Part shown: positions 51,264 to 61,889 of the stretch, one piece after another
Layout of the letters: every line of letters begins with the position of its first letter
How positions within the stretch are numbered: position 1 is the first letter of the stretch
Assembly (NCBI RefSeq): GCF_014193285.1
Contig: NZ_JACHZE010000001.1
Location: forward strand, 620,001 to 684,000
Length of the DNA stretch: 64,000 bases
DNA from: Atlantibacter sp. RC6
Lineage (GTDB): Bacteria > Pseudomonadota > Gammaproteobacteria > Enterobacterales > Enterobacteriaceae
Direction: 5' to 3'
Position numbers and translations under genes: made by a program
The notes under the pieces: model-generated
Told to the model about the DNA's origin: nothing
What the model saw: only the letters and a program-made list of their open reading frames with translations
The model's database searches: none

Positions 51264-52916
51264 ATGTTTTGTGTGCAATGTGAACAAACCATCCGTACTC
51301 CTGCCGGCAACGGCTGCTCATACGCTCAGGGTATGTGCGGTAAAACTGCCGAAACATCCGACCTGCAAGACTTACTGATCGCCGCACTGCAAGGCCTGTC
51401 TGCATGGGCAGTCAAAGCGCGTGAGCTGGGCATTATCGATCATGAAGTGGATAACTTCGCCCCGCGCGCCTTCTTCTCTACGCTGACCAACGTCAACTTC
51501 GATTCTCCGCGTATCGTCGGCTATGCCCGCGAAGCGATTGAAAAACGCGAAGCGCTGAAAGCGCGCTGCCTGAAAGTGGATGCCAACGCGACCGTTGACA
51601 ACCCGATGGCGGACCTGCAACTGGTCAGCGCCGATCTGGGCGATTTACAGCGCCAGGCGGCGGAATTTACCCCGAACCGCGACAAAGCCGACATCGGCGA
51701 AAACATTCTTGGCCTGCGCTTACTGTGCCTGTATGGCCTGAAAGGCGCGGCGGCGTACATGGAGCACGCCCATGTGCTCGGCCAGTACGACAATGAAATT
51801 TACGCGCAATACCACCAGTATATGGCGTGGCTGGGCACCTGGCCTTCCGATATGAACGCGCTCCTGGAATGCTCCATGGGCATCGGCCAGATGAACTTCA
51901 AAGTCATGAGCATCCTGGACGCAGGCGAAACCGGTAAATATGGTCACCCGACGCCGACTCAGGTTAACGTTAAACCGGTTGCCGGCAAATGCATCCTGAT
52001 TTCCGGCCACGACCTGCTGGACCTGCACAACCTGCTGGAGCAGACCGAAGGCACCGGCGTGAACGTCTATACCCATGGCGAAATGCTGCCGGCGCACGGT
52101 TACCCCGAACTGCGTAAATTCAAGCATCTGGTCGGCAACTACGGCAGCGGCTGGCAGAACCAGCAAACCGAATTCGCTCGCTTCCCAGGCCCAATCGTGA
52201 TGACCTCAAACTGCATTATCGACCCGACCGTTGGCAGCTATGACGACCGCATCTGGACCCGCAGCATCGTCGGTTGGCCGGGCGTGAACCACCTGGAAGG
52301 CGACGATTTCAGCCCGGTCATCGAGCAGGCGCAGCAGCTGCCTGGCTTTACTTACAGCGAAATCGAACACCTGATCACCGTTGGTTTTGGCCGTGAAACC
52401 CTGCTGGGCGCTGCCGATTCCCTGATTGACCTGGTGAGCCGCGAAAAACTGCGTCACATCTTCCTGATTGGCGGCTGCGACGGCGCGCGCGGCGAACGTA
52501 ATTACTTCACCGATTTCGCGACCAGCGTCCCGCAGGATTGCCTGATCCTGACGCTGGCGTGCGGTAAATACCGTTTCAACAAGCTGGACTTCGGCAACAT
52601 CGAAGGCCTGCCGCGTCTGGTGGATGCCGGTCAGTGTAACGATGCTTACTCTGCCATCATCCTCGCTGTGACCCTGGCGGAAAAACTCGGCTGCGGCGTG
52701 AACGATCTGCCGCTGTCGCTGGTGCTCTCCTGGTTCGAACAGAAAGCGATTGTGATCCTGCTGACCCTGCTGTCGCTGGGCGTGACCAATATCGTTACCG
52801 GCCCGACGGCCCCAGGCTTCCTGACGCCGGATCTGCTGGCTGTGCTTAACGAGAAGTTTGGTCTGCGTTCCGTGACCACCGTTGAAGAAGATATGCAGCA
52901 GCTGCTGAGCGCGTAA
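51264..52916 (+). CDS. hcp: Hydroxylamine reductase / hybrid-cluster protein Hcp
   Basis: Iron-sulfur protein with a hybrid Fe-S-O cluster; it reduces nitric oxide (and hydroxylamine) and transnitrosylates proteins in anaerobic E. coli. It has 550 residues. The N-terminal cluster ligands are C3, C6, C18 and C25 (CVQC...C...C), and later conserved Cys/His/Glu residues fit the hybrid cluster. The start at 51264 ([13 protein letters not shown]) is chosen because it follows AAGGT and matches the family; the in-frame ATG 11 codons upstream overlaps the NsrR-like site. hcr follows after 9 bases. Confidence 0.98.
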   Translation: MFCVQCEQTIRTPAGNGCSYAQGMCGKTAETSDLQDLLIAALQGLSAWAVKARELGIIDHEVDNFAPRAFFSTLTNVNFDSPRIVGYAREAIEKREALKARCLKVDANATVDNPMADLQLVSADLGDLQRQAAEFTPNRDKADIGENILGLRLLCLYGLKGAAAYMEHAHVLGQYDNEIYAQYHQYMAWLGTWPSDMNALLECSMGIGQMNFKVMSILDAGETGKYGHPTPTQVNVKPVAGKCILISGHDLLDLHNLLEQTEGTGVNVYTHGEMLPAHGYPELRKFKHLVGNYGSGWQNQQTEFARFPGPIVMTSNCIIDPTVGSYDDRIWTRSIVGWPGVNHLEGDDFSPVIEQAQQLPGFTYSEIEHLITVGFGRETLLGAADSLIDLVSREKLRHIFLIGGCDGARGERNYFTDFATSVPQDCLILTLACGKYRFNKLDFGNIEGLPRLVDAGQCNDAYSAIILAVTLAEKLGCGVNDLPLSLVLSWFEQKAIVILLTLLSLGVTNIVTGPTAPGFLTPDLLAVLNEKFGLRSVTTVEEDMQQLLSA

Positions 52917-52925
52917 GGAGAACCT

Positions 52926-53894
52926 ATGACGATGCCAACCTCTCAATGCCCGTGGCGGATGCAGGTACACCACATCCAACAGGAAACGCCGGATGTCTGG
53001 ACCCTGTCGCTGTTCTGCCACGATCATTATTCGTACCAGGCCGGACAGTATGCGCTGGTGAGTATCCGTAACAGCGCTGACACCCTGCGAGCCTATACGA
53101 TTTCGTCAACGCCTGGCGTCAGCCCGTTTATTACGCTGACCATCCGCCGCATCGACGAAGGGGTTGGCTCGCAATGGCTGACCGGCGAAGTGAAACGCGG
53201 CGACTATATCTGGCTGTCAGACGCCCAGGGCGATTTTATTTGCGAAGATAAAACCACCGACCGCTTCCTGCTGCTGGCAGCGGGCTGCGGCGTGACGCCG
53301 ATTATGTCGATGCGCCGCTGGCTGGCGAAACACCGCCCGCAGGCGGACGTCCAGGTGATTTATAACGTCCGTTCACCGAAAGACGTCATTTTCGCCGAAG
53401 AGTGGAAAAACTACCCGGTGACCCTGGTGGCGGAAGTCACCAACGAGCCGGGCTTTATCGAAGGCCGCCTGACCCGCGAGATTCTGGCCGCCGTGCCGGA
53501 TATCGCGTCGCGTACCGTGATGACCTGCGGCCCTGCGCCATATATGGACGCGGTCGAAGAGAACGTCAAAGCGCTGGGCGTGACCCAGTTTTTTAAAGAG
53601 AAGTTCTTTACACCGGTCGCTGAAGCGGCCACCAGCGGCCTGAAATTCACCACGCTGACGCCAGCCCGTGAATTCTACAGCCCGGTGGGCACCACGCTGC
53701 TGGAAGCGCTGGAAAGCAATAAAGTGCCAGTCAACGCCGCCTGTCGCGCCGGGGTGTGCGGCTGCTGCAAAACCCGCGTGGTTTCCGGCGAGTACACCGT
53801 AAACAGCACCATGACGCTCACCGAGCGGGAAATCGCGGAAGGCTATGTGCTGGCCTGCTCGTGCCACCCGCAAGGGGATTTAGTGCTGGCTTGA
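52926..53894 (+). CDS. hcr: NADH oxidoreductase Hcr
   Basis: Electron donor to Hcp. It has 322 residues: an FAD-binding ferredoxin-reductase domain with RAYTISSTPG, an NAD-binding domain with LLAAGCGVTPIMSM, and a C-terminal plant-type [2Fe-2S] domain with C273, C278, C281 (CRAGVCGCC) and a later Cys in VLACSCHP. It is preceded by AAGGAG. Same operon as hcp. A bidirectional terminator separates it from the convergent DoxX-family gene. Confidence 0.98.
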   Translation: MTMPTSQCPWRMQVHHIQQETPDVWTLSLFCHDHYSYQAGQYALVSIRNSADTLRAYTISSTPGVSPFITLTIRRIDEGVGSQWLTGEVKRGDYIWLSDAQGDFICEDKTTDRFLLLAAGCGVTPIMSMRRWLAKHRPQADVQVIYNVRSPKDVIFAEEWKNYPVTLVAEVTNEPGFIEGRLTREILAAVPDIASRTVMTCGPAPYMDAVEENVKALGVTQFFKEKFFTPVAEAATSGLKFTTLTPAREFYSPVGTTLLEALESNKVPVNAACRAGVCGCCKTRVVSGEYTVNSTMTLTEREIAEGYVLACSCHPQGDLVLA

Positions 53895-53902
53895 GAACGT
53901 TA

Positions 53903-53928
53903 AAAAAGGCGCTGAAAAGCGCCTTTTT
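53903..53928. terminator. Bidirectional terminator between hcr and the doxX-like gene
   Basis: Perfect eleven-base stem AAAAAGGCGCT/AGCGCCTTTTT with a GAAA tetraloop. Confidence 0.93.
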
Positions 53929-53930
53929 CC

Positions 53931-54359
53931 TTACCGCCACGTCCCGCCCAGCGCATACCGCCCCGCCCCGAGAAACGCCACCGCCAGCGCCGCCACGAAG
54001 AAGTAGACCAGGCTTTCAATCGCCCATGCGCCCACTTTATCGAGCATAAAGGTTTTATCCAGCCCCACCAGCAGCCAGGCCACCACCATGGTGAATGCCA
54101 GCCCCAGCGCAGACAATCGCGTCAGGATGCCGAGGATAATCAGCACTGGCGCCACCACTTCCCCCAGCAGCACGCCGTAGGCGACAAACCCCGGAATACC
54201 GCGCGCGGTGAGCATGCCGGCGATGCCCTCTACGCCGCCAAACAGTTTATGCAGGCCGTGAAACAGCATCAGGCCCCCCACGCTCAGGCGTAATAACAAC
54301 TTACCCAGATCGTCTTTACTCAATGCGCTGTTAACCGCGCCCAACGCCTTCGCCACCAT
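53931..54359 (-). CDS. DoxX-family membrane protein
   Basis: A 142-residue integral membrane protein with four hydrophobic segments at about 21-41, 58-79, 82-100 and 112-132, and the typical DoxX start (LLRLSVGGLMLFHGLHKLFGG). DoxX relatives are quinone-linked or redox-associated membrane proteins in some organisms (for example thiosulfate:quinone oxidoreductase subunits, MhqP-like proteins), but no function can be given here. The gene is preceded by a GGGGG ribosome site. K-12 has no gene between hcr and poxB, so this is an accessory gene relative to E. coli. Its base composition looks like that of its neighbours. Confidence 0.9.
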   Translation of the reverse strand: MVAKALGAVNSALSKDDLGKLLLRLSVGGLMLFHGLHKLFGGVEGIAGMLTARGIPGFVAYGVLLGEVVAPVLIILGILTRLSALGLAFTMVVAWLLVGLDKTFMLDKVGAWAIESLVYFFVAALAVAFLGAGRYALGGTWR

Positions 54360-54463
54360 AAAACCCCCATAATTTGTGTGAGATGAGAATAATTTACACT
54401 TAATTTTTATCGGCAGTGAGCTGCTGAAAATAAGAGGTTATCGGGTCTGCCTGTACGAATGGA

Positions 54464-54470
54464 CTACGCT
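54464..54470 (+). promoter_or_regulatory. Possible RpoS-type -10 of poxB
   Basis: CTACGCT, a TACGCT -10 preceded by the C favoured by sigma-S, 34 bases before the poxB start codon. poxB is RpoS-dependent in E. coli. Short motif, so tentative. Confidence 0.4.
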
Positions 54471-54504
54471 TTAAGCGAAATCAGAATGCATAAAAGGAGA
54501 TCCG

Positions 54505-56223
54505 ATGAAACAGACCGTTGCGGCGTATATCGCCAAAACCCTGGAGCAGGCTGGCGTAGCGCGTATCTGGGGGGTAACCGGGGACTCATTAAATGGGCTG
54601 AGCGACAGCTTAAACCGCATGGGCACTATCGACTGGATGCCGACGCGCCACGAAGAGGTCGCGGCGTTCGCGGCGGGCGCGGAAGCCCAGCTTACCGGGC
54701 AACTGGCAGTATGCGCAGGCTCCTGCGGGCCGGGGAATCTCCATTTAATTAACGGGCTGTTTGACTGCCACCGCAACCACGTACCGGTACTGGCGATCGC
54801 CGCGCATATCCCGTCGAGCGAAATCGGCAGCGGCTATTTTCAGGAAACCCACCCGCAAGAGTTGTTTCGCGAGTGCAGCCACTATTGCGAGCTGGTATCC
54901 AATCCGGAGCAAATCCCGCAGGTGTTGGCAATTGCTATGCGCAAAGCGGTGCTGAACCGCGGCGTGTCGGTGGTGGTTTTGCCGGGGGACGTCGCGCTAC
55001 AACTCGCGCCGGAAACCGCGAGCACGCACTGGTACCCTGCCCCGCAGCCGGTTGTGGTGCCAGAAGAGAGCGAGCTGAAAAAACTGGCTCAGGTGCTGCG
55101 TTATTCCAGCAATATCGCGCTGATGTGCGGCAGCGGCTGCGCCGGGGCGCATGAGCCGCTAATTGCCTTCGCTGAAAAACTGAAAGCGCCCATCGTCCAT
55201 GCGCTGCGCGGCAAAGAGCACGTCGAATATGATAACCCCTATGATGTGGGGATGACCGGGCTGATCGGCTTTTCGTCGGGCTATCACACTATGATGAACG
55301 CCGACACGGTGATTTTGCTGGGCACGCAATTCCCCTATCGGGCGTTTTACCCCACCGATGCCAAAATCATCCAGATTGATATCAATCCGGGCAGCATCGG
55401 GGCACACAGCAAAGTGGATATCGCGCTGGTGGGAGATATTCGCGCTACGCTTACCGCCCTGCTACCGTTGCTGGAAGAAAAAACCGACCGCAAATTCCTC
55501 GACAAAGCGCTGGAAAATTATCAGCAGGCGCGGAAAGGGCTGGACGATCTGGCGAAGGCGGGCGATAAGCAAATTCACCCGCAGTATCTGGCCCAGCAGA
55601 TCAGCCAGTTTGCCGACCACGACGCCATCTTTACCTGCGACGTGGGCACGCCAACCGTCTGGGCGGCCCGCTATCTGAAAATGAACGGCAAACGGCGATT
55701 GCTGGGGTCGTTCAATCACGGTTCGATGGCCAATGCCATGCCGCAGGCGCTGGGCGCAAAAGCCAGCGCGCCGCAGCGTCAGGTGATTGCCATGTGCGGC
55801 GACGGCGGGTTCAGCATGTTGATGGGCGATTTCCTGTCGGTGGTGCAGATGAATCTGCCGATCAAAATCGTGGTGTTTAACAACAGCGTGCTGGGATTTG
55901 TGGCAATGGAGATGAAAGCCGGCGGCTATCTGACCGACGGGACCGACCTGCATCAAACCAATTTCGCCGCTATCGCCAACGCCTGCGGCATTACCGGGAT
56001 CCGCGTTGAGAAACCCGAGGAGCTGGATGCGGCGCTGAACCAGGCGTTTAAAACCGACGGGCCGGTGCTGGTGGATGTGGTGGTGGCGAAAGAGGAATTA
56101 GCCATCCCGCCGCAAATCAAACTGGAGCAGGCCAAAGGGTTTAGCCTGTATATGCTGCGCGCCATTATCAACGGGCGCGGCGACGAAGTGCTGGAGCTGG
56201 CTAAAACCAACTGGTTCCGGTAA
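54505..56223 (+). CDS. poxB: Pyruvate dehydrogenase (quinone) / pyruvate oxidase PoxB
   Basis: Peripheral membrane flavoenzyme that decarboxylates pyruvate to acetate and CO2 and passes electrons to ubiquinone in stationary phase. It has 572 residues. Thiamine-diphosphate catalytic Glu is E50 ([10 protein letters not shown]), and the ThDP/Mg motif [12 protein letters not shown]...NN is in the C-terminal domain. The amphipathic C-terminal end ([12 protein letters not shown]) is the membrane-binding segment. It is preceded by AAAAGGAGA. ltaE and ybjT follow closely on the same strand. Confidence 0.99.
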   Translation: MKQTVAAYIAKTLEQAGVARIWGVTGDSLNGLSDSLNRMGTIDWMPTRHEEVAAFAAGAEAQLTGQLAVCAGSCGPGNLHLINGLFDCHRNHVPVLAIAAHIPSSEIGSGYFQETHPQELFRECSHYCELVSNPEQIPQVLAIAMRKAVLNRGVSVVVLPGDVALQLAPETASTHWYPAPQPVVVPEESELKKLAQVLRYSSNIALMCGSGCAGAHEPLIAFAEKLKAPIVHALRGKEHVEYDNPYDVGMTGLIGFSSGYHTMMNADTVILLGTQFPYRAFYPTDAKIIQIDINPGSIGAHSKVDIALVGDIRATLTALLPLLEEKTDRKFLDKALENYQQARKGLDDLAKAGDKQIHPQYLAQQISQFADHDAIFTCDVGTPTVWAARYLKMNGKRRLLGSFNHGSMANAMPQALGAKASAPQRQVIAMCGDGGFSMLMGDFLSVVQMNLPIKIVVFNNSVLGFVAMEMKAGGYLTDGTDLHQTNFAAIANACGITGIRVEKPEELDAALNQAFKTDGPVLVDVVVAKEELAIPPQIKLEQAKGFSLYMLRAIINGRGDEVLELAKTNWFR

Positions 56224-56261
56224 AAAGTAGGGCATCTCCTCGATAATTAAAAGGATATGCC

Positions 56262-57263
56262 GTGATTGACTTACGCAGTGATACCGTAACCCGGCCAGGG
56301 CGCGCCATGCTGGAACAGATGATGGCGGCCCCGGTTGGGGATGACGTCTACGGGGACGACCCTACCGTTAATGAACTCCAGGCTTACGCTGCCCGACTCA
56401 GCGGAAAAGAAGCCGCCCTATTCCTTCCTACCGGCACCCAGGCCAATCTGGTGGCGCTATTGAGCCACTGCGAGCGCGGCGAAGAGTACATCGTCGGCCA
56501 GGCAGCCCATAACTACTTGTTTGAAGCGGGCGGCGCAGCCGTATTAGGCAGTATTCAGCCGCAGCCGATTGAGGCGGAGCTGGACGGCACGCTGGCACTG
56601 GATAAAGTGGCCGCTAAAATTAAACCTGACGATATCCATTTTGCCCGCACCCGCTTGCTGGCGCTGGAAAACACCCACAACGGCAAAGTGTTGCCGCGCG
56701 AATATCTCCAGCAGGCGTGGGAATTCAGCCGCGAGCGTGGCCTGGCGCTGCACGTCGACGGCGCGCGTATTTTCAACGCCGTGGTGACCTACGGCTGCGA
56801 GCTGGAAGAGGTGGTGCGCTATTGCGATTCGTTCACCATCTGCCTGTCTAAAGGCCTGGGTGCGCCAGTGGGATCGCTGCTGGTGGGTAGCCGTGATTAC
56901 ATCAAACGCGCCACCCGCTGGCGGAAAATGGTCGGCGGCGGGATGCGCCAGGCCGGGATCCTGGCGGCGGCGGGGCTTTACGCGTTGCAAAACAACGTGG
57001 CTCGCCTGAAAGACGATCATGATAACGCCGCCTGGCTGGCGGATGCGCTGAAAAAGATTGGCGCAGATGTGCGTCGTCACGAGACCAATATGCTGTTTGT
57101 GCGCGTACCGCAGCAGGACGTCGCCGCGTTGGGCGAGTTTATGAAGCGCCGCGATATCCTGATCAGCGCCGCGCCGGTAACCCGTCTGGTGACGCATCTG
57201 GACGTCAGCCGCGAGCAGTTAGCGGAAGTGGTCGACAGCTGGCAGCAGTTTCAACAACGGTAA
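56262..57263 (+). CDS. ltaE: Low-specificity L-threonine aldolase LtaE
   Basis: PLP enzyme cleaving L-threonine or L-allo-threonine to glycine and acetaldehyde. It has 333 residues, starting with a GTG codon written (M)IDLRSDTVTRP after an AAAGGA site. The Schiff-base lysine is K197 in CLSKGLGAPVGS, and HVDGARIFNA near 164-173 contains the cofactor-binding Asp. It lies 38 bases after poxB and 12 before ybjT, so the three are probably one transcript as in E. coli. Confidence 0.98.
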   Translation: MIDLRSDTVTRPGRAMLEQMMAAPVGDDVYGDDPTVNELQAYAARLSGKEAALFLPTGTQANLVALLSHCERGEEYIVGQAAHNYLFEAGGAAVLGSIQPQPIEAELDGTLALDKVAAKIKPDDIHFARTRLLALENTHNGKVLPREYLQQAWEFSRERGLALHVDGARIFNAVVTYGCELEEVVRYCDSFTICLSKGLGAPVGSLLVGSRDYIKRATRWRKMVGGGMRQAGILAAAGLYALQNNVARLKDDHDNAAWLADALKKIGADVRRHETNMLFVRVPQQDVAALGEFMKRRDILISAAPVTRLVTHLDVSREQLAEVVDSWQQFQQR

Positions 57264-57275
57264 CGAGGAGCAGGG

Positions 57276-58724
57276 ATGAGCGAGCCGCAGCGGATACTGG
57301 TTCTTGGGGCCAGCGGGTATATCGGGCAACATTTACTCCCGAGGCTGAGCGCCGAAGGGCATCAGATCATTGCCGCTGCGCGCAACGTCGAACGGCTGGA
57401 AAAGCGCCAACTGCCGGGCGTCACCTGCCGCAGCCTGGATTTACTGTGGCCGGAAACGTTGCCCGATCTGTTGACAGGCATCGATACGCTCTATTACCTG
57501 GTACACAGCATGGGCGACGGGCGCGATTTTGTGGAGAAAGAGCGCCAGGCGGCGCTCAATCTGCGCGATGCGCTGCGCCAGACCCCGGTGCGCCAGGTGA
57601 TATTTTTAAGCTCTCTGCAAAGCAAAGACGCGCCGTCGGATCATCTGCGGGCGCGCCAGTTAACCGCCGACACGCTGCGCGATTCCGGCGTGCCGGTGAC
57701 TGAACTTCGGGCGGGCATTATCATCGGCGCGGGCTCCGCCGCCTTTGAAGTCATGCGCGATATGGTTTACAACCTGCCGGTGCTGACGCCGCCGCGCTGG
57801 GTGCGCTCGCGCACCACCCCCATCGCGCTGGAAAATTTACTGGTGTATCTGATTAAGCTGCTCGATCACCCCTCTACCGAGCACCGCATTCTGGAAGCCG
57901 CCGGGCCGGAAGTGTTGAGCTACCAGCAACAGTTCGAGCGGTTTATGAAGATCAGTGGCCGCCATCGCGCGCTGATCCCGATTCCCTTCCCCACCCGTTG
58001 GATCTCGGTGTGGTTTCTTAACATGATCACCTCGGTGCCACCGGCCATCGCCCGGGCGCTGATCCAGGGGCTGAAGCACGATCTGCTGGCGGACGACACG
58101 GCCCTGCGCGCATTAATTCCTCAACAGTTGATTTCTTTTGACGACGCGGTTCGCGACACGCTCAAAGAAGAGGACAAGCTGGTGAATTCCAGCGACTGGG
58201 GCTACGACGCCCAGGCGTTCGCCCGCTGGCGGCCTGAGTATGGCTACTATCCAAAACAGGCGGGCTGTACGCTGAAAACCTCCGCCAGCCTTGAAGCGCT
58301 GTGGAATGTGGTTAACCGCATCGGCGGGAAAAAGGAGCGCTACTTCTTCGGCAACTACCTGTGGAGCACCCGTGCGGGAATCGATCTGTTGCTCGGCCAT
58401 AAGCTGGCGAAAGGCCGTCCGGAAAACGCGCTGTTACAGGTCGGCGACGCAGTCGACAGCTGGAAAGTGATTATCGTCGAGCCGCAAGCACAACTGACGC
58501 TGCTGTTCGGTATGAAGGCACCCGGCCTGGGGCGTTTGTCGTTTAATTTACGCGATCTGGGGCCGGAGCGGTCGCTGGATGTTCGGGCCTGGTGGCACCC
58601 GCACGGCACGCCCGGATTGTTCTACTGGCTGGTGATGATCCCAGCGCATTTGTTTATCTTTCGCGGGATGGCGCGTCAGATTTGCCGCCTTGCCGAGCAG
58701 GAAGAGCAAAAACTCCGGCGCTAA
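57276..58724 (+). CDS. ybjT: YbjT, NAD(P)-binding SDR-like membrane-associated protein
   Basis: A 482-residue protein with an N-terminal atypical short-chain-dehydrogenase fold (dinucleotide motif GASGYIG at 11-17) and a C-terminal DUF2867 domain ending in a hydrophobic segment ([13 protein letters not shown]) with a basic tail. Function unknown. Third gene of the poxB group, with an ATG 12 bases after ltaE and a GAGGAG ribosome site, so probably RpoS-controlled with it. Confidence 0.93.
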   Translation: MSEPQRILVLGASGYIGQHLLPRLSAEGHQIIAAARNVERLEKRQLPGVTCRSLDLLWPETLPDLLTGIDTLYYLVHSMGDGRDFVEKERQAALNLRDALRQTPVRQVIFLSSLQSKDAPSDHLRARQLTADTLRDSGVPVTELRAGIIIGAGSAAFEVMRDMVYNLPVLTPPRWVRSRTTPIALENLLVYLIKLLDHPSTEHRILEAAGPEVLSYQQQFERFMKISGRHRALIPIPFPTRWISVWFLNMITSVPPAIARALIQGLKHDLLADDTALRALIPQQLISFDDAVRDTLKEEDKLVNSSDWGYDAQAFARWRPEYGYYPKQAGCTLKTSASLEALWNVVNRIGGKKERYFFGNYLWSTRAGIDLLLGHKLAKGRPENALLQVGDAVDSWKVIIVEPQAQLTLLFGMKAPGLGRLSFNLRDLGPERSLDVRAWWHPHGTPGLFYWLVMIPAHLFIFRGMARQICRLAEQEEQKLRR

Positions 58725-58811
58725 CTCTGAATCTTTCGCTATTCTGATTGCATAGCCGTTGATTTCACGAAAGAATGCGCGGCGTTATTTTCTCTTACAG
58801 AGCGGGCAGCA

Positions 58812-59822
58812 ATGAAGGTACTGGTCACGGGCGCCACCAGCGGTTTAGGCCGAAACGCGGTCGAATATTTACGCCAGAAAGGGGTAAGCGTCCGGGCCAC
58901 CGGCCGCAACGAGGCCATGGGCAAGCTGCTGCAAAAAATGGGCGCGGAGTTTATCCACGCCGATTTAACCGAACTGGTCTCTTCCCAGGCTAAACAGATG
59001 CTGGCTGGTATTGATACCCTGTGGCACTGCTCCGGTTTTACGTCGCCGTGGGGCACCCAACAGGCGTTTGATATGGCTAACGTGCGCGCGACCCGTCGTC
59101 TCGGCGAATGGGCCGTCGCCTGGGGCGTGCGCAACGTGGTGCATATCTCCTCGCCATCGCTCTATTTCGATTATCACCACCATCGCGATATCAACGAAAC
59201 GTTCCGCCCGGCGCGCTTCGCCAACGAGTTTGCCCGCAGTAAAGCGGCGGCGGAAGAGGTCATTCAGCTGCTGGCGCAGGCCAACCCCAATACCCGGTTT
59301 ACTATTCTGCGTCCGCAAAGCCTGTTCGGGCCGCACGATAAAGTATTTTTCCCGCGGTTGGTGCAGATGATGCGCCACTACGGCAGCATTTTACTGCCGC
59401 GCGGCGGTGATGCGCTGGTGGATATGACCTATCACGAGAACGCCGTGCATGCGATGTGGCTGGCCAGTTCGGCAAACTGCGATGCGTTGCCGTCCGGGCG
59501 CGCATTTAACATCACCAACGGCGAGGCGCGGCCTTTACGCCAGATTGTCGAGCAACTGATTGCCGAACTGGGTATTCGCTGCCGCATCCGCTCCGTACCG
59601 TATCCGATGCTGGATATCATCGCCCGCAGCCTGGAACGGCTGGGCAACAAGTCGGAAAAAGAGCCCGCCCTCACCCATTACGGCGTTTCCAAACTTAATT
59701 TCGATTTCACGCTGGACATCACCCGCGCTGAAACTGAGCTGGGCTACCAGCCCATCGTCAGCCTCGACGAAGGCATCACCCGCACCGCGCTGTGGCTAAA
59801 GGATCACGGTACGCTGCGTTAA
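58812..59822 (+). CDS. ybjS: YbjS, extended SDR-family protein with Phe in place of the catalytic Tyr
   Basis: A 336-residue NAD(P)-binding protein similar to 3-beta-hydroxysteroid dehydrogenase/isomerase-type epimerases. The dinucleotide motif TGATSGLG is at 6-13, and serines at 113-114 (HISSPS) are in place. The YxxxK position reads F140-ARS-K144, so the usual proton-donating Tyr is Phe. E. coli YbjS as I recall it has the same FARSK. No substrate is known. It is convergent with amiD, whose stop overlaps by 4 bases, and 87 bases after ybjT. Confidence 0.92.
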   Translation: MKVLVTGATSGLGRNAVEYLRQKGVSVRATGRNEAMGKLLQKMGAEFIHADLTELVSSQAKQMLAGIDTLWHCSGFTSPWGTQQAFDMANVRATRRLGEWAVAWGVRNVVHISSPSLYFDYHHHRDINETFRPARFANEFARSKAAAEEVIQLLAQANPNTRFTILRPQSLFGPHDKVFFPRLVQMMRHYGSILLPRGGDALVDMTYHENAVHAMWLASSANCDALPSGRAFNITNGEARPLRQIVEQLIAELGIRCRIRSVPYPMLDIIARSLERLGNKSEKEPALTHYGVSKLNFDFTLDITRAETELGYQPIVSLDEGITRTALWLKDHGTLR

Positions 59823-60649
59823 CCCCGTCCATATTTTTCCAGTAACGCCTGGGCGATGGCCTGGGTTTCTGCATCGGCCACGCCGTCATAGCGCGCGGGC
59901 CGAAAATGCATCTGGAAAGCCTCGATCACCCGCTTTTGCTGGGCGGCAGTCATCTCCGGCGTCACTTCATATCCGTACTGTGCCAACAACGCCAGCAGTT
60001 CGCGGCTGTCCACCGGTTGATAAGGGCTTCTGCCCATTAGCCAAAAATTCACCCGCGCCGGATCGGGCCATGCGCCGATGCCCTGCTTCGCCAACGCCGC
60101 CCACGGGAACAGCGGGCCTGGATCGTCTTTACGCTGAGGCGCGATGTCGGAATGCGCAACGACATTGACCGGTAGTATGTTGTAACTATTAATGATATCC
60201 CGCGCCAGTTTCGCCAACACCTCGATCTGCGCCGGGTTAAAGGGCGCAAACTGCTTCTGCCCCCCCTGACGCCGCCAGCCGCGGTTTTCCAGTTCGATGC
60301 CAATGGAGGTGTCGTTGATTCGGTTGGTGCCGCGCCAGTAACTGATGCCCGCATGCCACGCCAGTTCCTGTTCCGGCACCAGTTGCCAGATCACCGGTTT
60401 GCCGTTGCGTACCGGCGGGTTATCCGGCACCAGATAATGGGCGCTGACGTTGCGGTCGGTGAGCGTGGCGAGGGAACTGTCAAAATCATCGGCGGTATAA
60501 TGGATCACCAGCACTTTGATGCGCGGGTACGCCGCCTGGGCCGGGCGGCGGAGATCCACCTGGTAATCGCCCCGGTCGACGACCCCTTTCTCCCCCGCGC
60601 AACCTGCCAGCAGCGCCGCCAGGACAATCAGTAAAACGCGCATGCTCAT
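59819..60649 (-). CDS. amiD: N-acetylmuramoyl-L-alanine amidase AmiD (lipoprotein)
   Basis: Outer-membrane-anchored zinc amidase that cleaves the MurNAc-L-Ala bond, including anhydro-muropeptides. It has 276 residues: a lipobox LAGC with C17, an amidase_2 domain with probable zinc ligands H50, H166 and D176 and nearby E119, and a C-terminal peptidoglycan-binding helix bundle (about 200-276). The start overlaps the ybjQ stop by 4 bases, so the pair is coupled. All active-site residues are present. Confidence 0.97.
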   Translation of the reverse strand: MSMRVLLIVLAALLAGCAGEKGVVDRGDYQVDLRRPAQAAYPRIKVLVIHYTADDFDSSLATLTDRNVSAHYLVPDNPPVRNGKPVIWQLVPEQELAWHAGISYWRGTNRINDTSIGIELENRGWRRQGGQKQFAPFNPAQIEVLAKLARDIINSYNILPVNVVAHSDIAPQRKDDPGPLFPWAALAKQGIGAWPDPARVNFWLMGRSPYQPVDSRELLALLAQYGYEVTPEMTAAQQKRVIEAFQMHFRPARYDGVADAETQAIAQALLEKYGRG

Positions 60650-60969
60650 CGACGGGTTTTCACCGCCGTTCCGGTGACGCTGACCATCAGCATGCTGCTG
60701 TCTTTGCCCACGGTTTCATAATCGATATCGATGCCGATGACCGCATCGGCTCCTAAACCCCGGGCCTGCTCTTCCAGCTCGCGAAAGGCGATTTCCCGGG
60801 CTTTACGCAGCTCTTTTTCATAGGAGCCGGAACGGCCGCCGACGATGTCACGGATGCCCGCGAAAAAATCACGGAAAATATTGGCCCCGAGGATCGCCTC
60901 GCCGGTCACCACGCCGCAGTACTCGACAATGGTGTGTCCTTCAAGATTCGGGGTAGTTGAAAATTGCAT
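60646..60969 (-). CDS. ybjQ: YbjQ, UPF0145 family protein
   Basis: A 107-residue protein of the YbjQ/UPF0145 family, which forms ring-like pentamers in known structures; function unknown. Conserved segments: [26 protein letters not shown] (in part, [15 protein letters not shown]) and [16 protein letters not shown]. The start at 60969 ([11 protein letters not shown]) follows AAGGAGCG and matches E. coli. Translationally coupled to amiD. Confidence 0.95.
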   Translation of the reverse strand: MQFSTTPNLEGHTIVEYCGVVTGEAILGANIFRDFFAGIRDIVGGRSGSYEKELRKAREIAFRELEEQARGLGADAVIGIDIDYETVGKDSSMLMVSVTGTAVKTRR

Positions 60970-61054
60970 ATTCGCTCCTTCTTTGGCTATCAATGCGTTA
61001 GCACAGATTATCAGACACGGGTATGAATCGATACGCTATGCTTACCTGAGGCCC

Positions 61055-61068
61055 GCTGGCGCGCCAGC
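61055..61068. other. Perfect 14-bp GC palindrome between ybjQ and ybjP
   Basis: GCTGGCGCGCCAGC, self-complementary over all 14 bases, in the 168-base divergent gap. It is too compact for a terminator and may be an operator or a chance GC-rich dyad. Confidence 0.4.
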
Positions 61069-61137
61069 ACTGGCGGGGTCAACCTGAGCAATGCTCTGAC
61101 AAATACCGTAGTCCTTCAGAGAAGATAAGGAAATAAA

Positions 61138-61674
61138 ATGCGCCCATTAGCTTTGACTCTTGTTTTGCCTTGTGCGCTGCTGCTCAGCGCCTGCGCCACC
61201 GACTCGACCACGGCATTTAAGGATATCGGCACCCGCAGCGGCCCTTGCGTTGAAGGCGGCCCGGACAGCGTCGCGCAAAAATTTTATGACTATCGCATCG
61301 CGAACCCTGCTGTCGGCACCCGTAATCTCGGCGCGCTGCGTCCTTATCTGAGTGACGATTTATACGCGGAACTGCAAAAAGCCAGCACCGACAGCGCGAA
61401 CAGCGCGTTCCTGCGTAGCGATATTTACTCCAGCCGCACCACCGCGCCGTCTCAGGCCAGCGTGTCCAGCGCGTCGACTATCCCGAATACCGATGCACGA
61501 AATATTCCGTTACGCGTGGCGTTAAACCAGGGTAGCGAGCGTTGGCAGGATGAAGTGCTGATGATCCGTGAAGGCCAGTGCTGGGCGGTGGACGATGTAC
61601 GCTATCTTGGCGGTTCGGTGCATGCCCCGGCCGGTACACTACGCCAGTCGGTTGAGAACGATCTGCGCAGCTAG
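61138..61674 (+). CDS. ybjP: YbjP, predicted lipoprotein
   Basis: A 178-residue lipoprotein precursor: signal segment with lipobox LSAC (C19), followed by TRSGPCVEGGPDSVAQKFYDYR and a C-terminal EVLMIREGQCWAVDDVRYLGG. The middle (about 60-110) is Ser/Ala-rich and diverged from E. coli YbjP, and the protein is 7 residues longer. Function unknown. AAGGAAAT stands 5 bases before the ATG. Confidence 0.92.
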   Translation: MRPLALTLVLPCALLLSACATDSTTAFKDIGTRSGPCVEGGPDSVAQKFYDYRIANPAVGTRNLGALRPYLSDDLYAELQKASTDSANSAFLRSDIYSSRTTAPSQASVSSASTIPNTDARNIPLRVALNQGSERWQDEVLMIREGQCWAVDDVRYLGGSVHAPAGTLRQSVENDLRS

Positions 61675-61827
61675 CCGAGGCTGCCAGCGGGATGGGAACG
61701 GCGGGTTTGAAAATAGTCTGACTTTACTGCATAAACTGGATTTTTATTCTCGCCTCCCTTCCGCCCCGTTATTTTGTGCTAAGTTTAAGGCGCAACAGGG
61801 GATATTTTTAAGTTTTAACCCACAAAT

Positions 61828-61845
61828 ATTGCATAACTATTCTGC
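61828..61845 (+). promoter_or_regulatory. ArgR-like box upstream of artP
   Basis: ATTGCATAACTATTCTGC resembles the 18-bp ARG box consensus (TGAATxxxxATTCA core). A poorer second copy follows about 3 bases later. The art operon is ArgR-repressed in E. coli. Confidence 0.5.
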
Positions 61846-61889
61846 TAACGTTACTATTCGCGGTCTCAATTGCTATTCAACAGTTTCGC

